This document shows, piece by piece, positions 59,976-64,000 of a DNA stretch of 64,000 nt (positions are counted from its first letter, which is position 1; each line of letters starts with the position of its first letter). The translations under genes and the position numbers were made by a program. Origin of the DNA: Cedecea sp000277545 (GTDB taxonomy: Bacteria > Pseudomonadota > Gammaproteobacteria > Enterobacterales > Enterobacteriaceae); the NCBI GenBank assembly GCA_050847315.1, contig CP193791.1. One strand, 5' to 3'. Below the pieces are notes generated by a model. That model did not search any database. It was given only the letters and a program-made list of their open reading frames with translations, and was not told the origin of the DNA.

Positions 59976-61595
59976 TTACAGCTTCGGACCGGCTTCGACC
60001 AGGGCCGCACCGGCAGGAGTATCGGTGTATTTCTCGAAGTTTTCGACAAACAGCTTCGCCAGTTGCTCAGCTTTTTCCTGCCACTGCTCCGGGGACGCGT
60101 AGGTATTACGCGGGTCCAGAATTTGGGTATCAACGCCCGCGAGCGAGGTTGGAATGGCGAGGTTAAACATCGGCAGCGTAAAGGTTTCTGCGTCGTCCAG
60201 CGAGCCGTCGAGAATAGCGTCGATGATCGCGCGGGTGTCTTTGATAGAAATGCGTTTGCCGGTACCGTTCCAGCCGGTATTCACCAGGTACGCCTGGGCA
60301 CCGGATGCCTGCATGCGTTTCACCAGCACTTCAGCATACTGCGTTGGGTGCAGCGACAGGAACGCTGCGCCGAAGCAGGCGGAGAAGGTTGGCGTTGGCT
60401 CAGTCACGCCGCGTTCGGTACCCGCCAGTTTGGCGGTAAAACCGGACAGGAAGTGGTACTGAGTCTGGTTCGCGGTGAGGCGGGAAACCGGTGGCAGTAC
60501 GCCGAAGGCATCCGCAGTCAGGAAGATGACTTTAGTGGCGTGACCCGCTTTCGACACCGGCTTAACGATGTTGTCGATGTGATAAATCGGGTAAGAAACG
60601 CGGGTGTTTTCCGTTTTGGACGCATCGTCGAAGTCGATTGTGCCGTCGGCACGGACGGTCACGTTTTCCAGCAGCGCATCGCGGCGAATCGCGTGATAGA
60701 TATCCGGCTCAGCTTCTTCTGACAGACGAATAGTTTTCGCGTAGCAGCCGCCTTCAAAGTTAAACACACCGTCGTCGTCCCAGCCGTGCTCATCGTCGCC
60801 AATCAGGCGGCGTTTCGGGTCGGTAGACAGCGTCGTTTTACCGGTGCCGGACAGGCCGAAGAACACCGCCACATCCCCTTTTTCACCGACGTTTGCCGAG
60901 CAGTGCATGGAGGCGATGCCCTTCAGCGGCAGCAGGTAGTTCATGATAGAGAACATCCCTTTCTTCATCTCGCCACCGTACCAGGTGCCGCCGATAAGCT
61001 GCATGCGTTCAGTCAGGTTAAACGCCACAAAGTTTTCGGAGTTCAGGCCCTGTTCTTTCCAGTTTGGATTGGTACATTTAGCCCCATTCATCACCACAAA
61101 ATCAGGCTCAAACGTTGCCAGCTCTTCGTCCGTTGGGCGAATAAACATGTTTTTCACGAAGTGTGCCTGCCAGGCAACCTCGGTGATAAAACGCACTGAC
61201 AGGCGGGTATCGGCGTTGGCCCCGCAGAAAGCGTCAATAATAAACAGGCGCTTGCCCGACAGTTGATGAGTGACGAGCCATTTGAGCTGGTGCCAGGTTT
61301 CTTCGGAAAGCGGTTTGTTATCGTTTTTGCCTTTACCGTTGTCGGCCCACCATAAGGTGTCGCGGGTGGTGTCATCGCGGACGATGTATTTATCTTTTGG
61401 AGAGCGACCGGTAAAGATCCCGGTATCTACGGAGACGGCGCCTAAGTTAGTGACCACACCGCGCTCAAAACCCTGCAGGTTAGGGTCGAGTTCTTCGCGG
61501 TAAAGGGTGTCGTAATCGGGGTTATAGACGACTTCGCTGACGTCATGAATGCCATAAGCCTTGAGATCTTGCGGGGTTATGCCTTTAACTCGCAT
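59976..61595 (-). CDS. pckA: Phosphoenolpyruvate carboxykinase (ATP) PckA
   Basis: Converts oxaloacetate and ATP to phosphoenolpyruvate, the entry to gluconeogenesis. It has 539 residues (E. coli 540). The P-loop FGLSGTGKTTLS is at 246-257, and the oxaloacetate site includes FTGRSPKDKY near 61-70. It is convergent with envZ and divergent from the yhgE-like gene. Confidence 0.98.
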   Translation of the reverse strand: MRVKGITPQDLKAYGIHDVSEVVYNPDYDTLYREELDPNLQGFERGVVTNLGAVSVDTGIFTGRSPKDKYIVRDDTTRDTLWWADNGKGKNDNKPLSEETWHQLKWLVTHQLSGKRLFIIDAFCGANADTRLSVRFITEVAWQAHFVKNMFIRPTDEELATFEPDFVVMNGAKCTNPNWKEQGLNSENFVAFNLTERMQLIGGTWYGGEMKKGMFSIMNYLLPLKGIASMHCSANVGEKGDVAVFFGLSGTGKTTLSTDPKRRLIGDDEHGWDDDGVFNFEGGCYAKTIRLSEEAEPDIYHAIRRDALLENVTVRADGTIDFDDASKTENTRVSYPIYHIDNIVKPVSKAGHATKVIFLTADAFGVLPPVSRLTANQTQYHFLSGFTAKLAGTERGVTEPTPTFSACFGAAFLSLHPTQYAEVLVKRMQASGAQAYLVNTGWNGTGKRISIKDTRAIIDAILDGSLDDAETFTLPMFNLAIPTSLAGVDTQILDPRNTYASPEQWQEKAEQLAKLFVENFEKYTDTPAGAALVEAGPKL

Positions 61596-61920
61596 TTCAC
61601 TGCTCCTTAGCCAATTTATACTGCCGAATATTGTAGGGTTGTTTAGGGGGTGTTAACCGCGACCACTATCATAAATTTACGCGCCTGCTTAAATTTAACA
61701 GGGGAAATGCACAGGGGATGCCGCAACGGGGGCAGAGTATGGCAGGAATTCGCTGGCTTTCGGGGAAAATATGGCAGATATGTTAATAATTAGGATAATA
61801 ACGAAGAACTTTGTGAATGAACGCGCTCTCATGCGCAACGCAATGAAACAAGAGCGTCATTTGCAAGTCGCAGCAGGTCGTTACACTAAGTCAAAAATGA
61901 GCTAATAAGGGATGACAACT
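61596..61920. promoter_or_regulatory. Divergent pckA / yhgE-like intergenic region
   Basis: No gene is visible in these 325 bases. A near-perfect palindrome lies at 61684-61702: CCTG and CAGG around a symmetric TTAAATTTAA core. It lies about 90 bases upstream of pckA and could be an operator; I cannot name the protein. Confidence 0.4.
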
Positions 61921-63669
61921 ATGTTCATGTCTGAACCGTTGCCTAAGGCGACCCGCTGGGGGATTTTGCTGGTGGGGTTTCTTTTAGGCGTGGTGCTGTA
62001 CCTCACCGAAGGAGACAGGGTGAGTAGCATCTGGCTGCGAGGGGATAATCAAGCCCTGTATCTGCGCTCCCTGTCCGTAGTGCTGGCGGCGACGCTGGCG
62101 CTTATCACCGTGCGTTTCAATGGCCTGCGATTTTGGGGCCTGGCGTTGCTCCCCTTGCCGATTGTGGCGCTGATGAGCGGCTGGGTGAACTGGACGACCC
62201 AGGGGCTGGAAAGCTGGAGTCGGCACGATATTGTGCTGGGGTATCTCTGTTCGCTGGCTGTGATGCTGTTTCTGACCTTGCCCTGGCTGCAGGGGCGGCT
62301 GCACTCGAATCGCGGTTGGGGAGGCTGGCAGGTATTCTACGGCCAGCTCTGGCGGAACGGTATTACTCTGCTGCTGACCGGGCTGCTGGTGCTCTTTTTC
62401 TGGGGCGTGCTGGCGCTTTGGGCCGGGTTATTTAAGCTGGTGGATATCGCCTTCTTTGATCGCCTGTTTTTCAGTTCATCGGCGTTTGCCTGGATTGCTA
62501 CCTGTACGGCAGCGGCGCTGGCGGTCACGCTTTGCCGTGACCAGGTTCGGGCTATTAACGCGGTAAAACATTTCTTCAGCGTTTTTGTCACGGGTCTTTT
62601 ACCGCTGCTGTCGCTGATTTCCCTGATGTTTTTGGCGACGCTGCCGGTGGTTGGCCTGGGGTCTATTTCACTGCACTTTTCCTGTAATGCGCTGCTCAAC
62701 ACGCTGACGCTGATGGTGATGGGCACTGCCGCAGTGGCTTATCATCCGGAAAGAGAAACCCGACCTTATCCTGCTCTGCTTGATGGTGCGATAAAGCTGA
62801 CGTTATTGCTGTCGCCGGTTTATGCCTTGCTGGCAAGCTATGCGCTGTGGTTGCGCGTTTCGTCATACGGCTGGACGCCAACAAGGGTATATGCGGCGCT
62901 GATAACCTTCACCGTATTGGTGTGGGCCTTTGGCTATGTCGTCACGCTCGTTCGCCAGCGTCGGGAGACTGTTCTACAGCCGGGAGGGATTAACCGCGCG
63001 GTGCTTTTGCTGGCGCTGGCCTTGCTGGTCGCGGTGAATTCCCCGCTTCTGGACCCTTACCGGATCAGCGTTAATAACCAAATGGCGCGTTACCACAGCG
63101 GCGTCCTGAAGCCCGAGAAGGTGAGTATGACCATGCTGCAATACGCCGGGCGGCGGGGCTACGATGCGCTCAGCGAGCTGCAAAAAGACCCGGTGTTTGT
63201 CGCCAGTCCCGATCGCAGAAGGCAATTGGCGATGCTGTTGAGCAATGGCAAAACGGGCGGTGTGGCGGTGGCGAAGCTGACGGTTGAATCTCTGCGTCAG
63301 CGTATCGTGCTGGCGGATAAAAATCGCGTGCCGGAAAACGCGTGGTGGCAGGCCATGGTAAAAGATGAAAGTTACCAGGCTCGCGAGTGTCTGGATGACG
63401 AGGATAAGTGTCTGCTGGTTGGGATGGATTTGAACGGCGACGGGCAGGATGAATGGCTGCTGTGCCAGCCGGAAATGAGCTACTGCAAAGTGTACGGCAA
63501 GATAGACGGGAGCTGGAAGGATATCGGCCAGGCCCGGGATCTGGATAAAAACCAGATGATGTCAGCGCTGAAGCAGGCCGCCTCTGAAGGAAAACTGACG
63601 GCTGCGCCGAAGGTCTGGCAGGACGTGATGGTGCAGGGGCAGCGGGTTAAAATCGACTATTACCGCTGA
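61921..63669 (+). CDS. yhgE: DUF4153-type inner-membrane protein (YhgE-like)
   Basis: A membrane protein of about 582 residues. The first 380 residues or so hold about ten hydrophobic segments, and the C-terminal 200 are soluble. Near residues 503-511 the sequence DLNGDGQDE resembles a calcium-binding EF-hand-like loop and lies between a cysteine pair region (CLDDEDKC, CQPEMSYC). Position next to pckA and length match E. coli YhgE, a protein of unknown function. ATG 61921 has AGGGA 8 bases upstream; ATG 61912 is possible but badly spaced. A calcium role is inference. Confidence 0.8.
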   Translation: MFMSEPLPKATRWGILLVGFLLGVVLYLTEGDRVSSIWLRGDNQALYLRSLSVVLAATLALITVRFNGLRFWGLALLPLPIVALMSGWVNWTTQGLESWSRHDIVLGYLCSLAVMLFLTLPWLQGRLHSNRGWGGWQVFYGQLWRNGITLLLTGLLVLFFWGVLALWAGLFKLVDIAFFDRLFFSSSAFAWIATCTAAALAVTLCRDQVRAINAVKHFFSVFVTGLLPLLSLISLMFLATLPVVGLGSISLHFSCNALLNTLTLMVMGTAAVAYHPERETRPYPALLDGAIKLTLLLSPVYALLASYALWLRVSSYGWTPTRVYAALITFTVLVWAFGYVVTLVRQRRETVLQPGGINRAVLLLALALLVAVNSPLLDPYRISVNNQMARYHSGVLKPEKVSMTMLQYAGRRGYDALSELQKDPVFVASPDRRRQLAMLLSNGKTGGVAVAKLTVESLRQRIVLADKNRVPENAWWQAMVKDESYQARECLDDEDKCLLVGMDLNGDGQDEWLLCQPEMSYCKVYGKIDGSWKDIGQARDLDKNQMMSALKQAASEGKLTAAPKVWQDVMVQGQRVKIDYYR

Positions 63670-63674
63670 AAAAA

Positions 63675-63697
63675 AACGCCTCCGATTGGAGGCGTTA
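63675..63697 (-). terminator. hslO terminator
   Basis: AACGCCTCC and GGAGGCGTT form a 9-bp stem with a 4-base loop. The A run on its left becomes a T run on the minus strand, so it serves hslO; it also sits at the end of the convergent yhgE-like gene. Confidence 0.85.
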
Positions 63698-63704
63698 TGC
63701 AAAC

Positions 63705-64000
63705 TTAGTGAACCTGCGGATCCGCCGGAGAGGCATTGTTGCGGATCGCCGTGATGTCCATGGAGTCAAACACATAGCGGCTGCCACAGTAATCACAGTT
63801 CATGTCGATTTCGCCATCTTCGGCCAGAATACTGTCGACCTCTTCATCCGGCAGCGTGCGCAGCGCGTCAGCACAGCGCTCGCGTGAGCAGGTGCATTTG
63901 AACTCTACGTCCTGAGGATCGTACAGCGTGACTTCTTCTTCGTGATACAGGCGCCATAGCACATCGTTCGCTGGTAGCGTCAGCAGCTCTTCGGCCTTGA
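63705..64000 (-). CDS. hslO: Redox-regulated chaperone Hsp33 (HslO), C-terminal part
   Basis: Only the last 98 residues are in the window; the 5' part lies beyond base 64000. The redox-switch zinc site is complete: the CTC pair in FKCTCSRERC and the CDYC pair in MNCDYCGSRY. Oxidation of these cysteines releases zinc and activates the holdase. The C terminus NNASPADPQVH matches E. coli. The apparent start at 63962 is an internal GTG valine codon, since the frame continues upstream to the window edge. Confidence 0.95.
   Translation of the reverse strand, partial: KAEELLTLPANDVLWRLYHEEEVTLYDPQDVEFKCTCSRERCADALRTLPDEEVDSILAEDGEIDMNCDYCGSRYVFDSMDITAIRNNASPADPQVH

Overview
The window is chromosomal DNA from a member of the Enterobacteriaceae close to Escherichia, Enterobacter and Cedecea; the exact genus cannot be read from sequence alone. 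Almost every protein matches an E. coli K-12 protein in length and motifs, and the gene order from rpoH to hslO follows the rpoH-liv-ugp-ggt-gnt-asd-glg-glp-mal-bioH-feo-ompB-pckA-hslO region, read in the opposite direction to the E. coli map. There is no prophage, insertion sequence, CRISPR array, tRNA or rRNA. Gene density is high and start and stop codons often overlap inside operons.

Layout. 1-1072: rpoH with a sigma-E promoter. 1049-5308: an accessory cassette (MocR-type regulator, divergent GABA aminotransferase, amino-acid permease) between rpoH and livJ. 5566-12378: branched-chain amino acid uptake (livJ, panM, livKHMGF). 12536-17631: Pho-box array and ugpBAECQ for glycerol-3-phosphate and glycerophosphodiester use. 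17636-20443: yhhA, ggt, yhhY. 20542-20664: Fur box and the ryhB small RNA, then an ERIC repeat. 20866-22722: yhhX and yhhW. 22816-25833: gntR and gntKU. 25923-27797: yhgN and asd. 28059-37544: glgBXCAP for glycogen. 37690-41395: glpR-glpG-glpE divergent from glpD. 41524-49140: malT, then malPQ. 49207-51339: nfuA, gntX, bioH. 51384-54226: feoABC (minus strand). 54678-57605: yhgF (tex), greB. 57844-59909: ompR-envZ. 59976-61595: pckA. 61921-63669: a yhgE-like membrane protein. 63705-64000: the 3' end of hslO.

The genes form a carbon and nutrient supply region. GlgP and MalP are paralogous phosphorylases working on glycogen and maltodextrin. MalQ, GlgX and GlgB handle branching and chain rearrangement. 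glpD takes up the glycerol phosphate supplied by ugp. ryhB and feo both carry Fur boxes, and feo also carries a perfect FNR site.

The parts that depart from E. coli are: the GABA-type cassette at the rpoH terminator; the glpR-glpD block, which looks inverted and is bounded by oppositely oriented copies of a dispersed REP-like repeat; the lack of gntT between malQ and nfuA and of yhgA between bioH and feoC; and a family of about seven REP-like palindromes that mark several gene junctions. I found no clearly new biological system. The cassette and the repeat-bounded inversion are the best leads. Comparisons with E. coli are from memory and were not computed.
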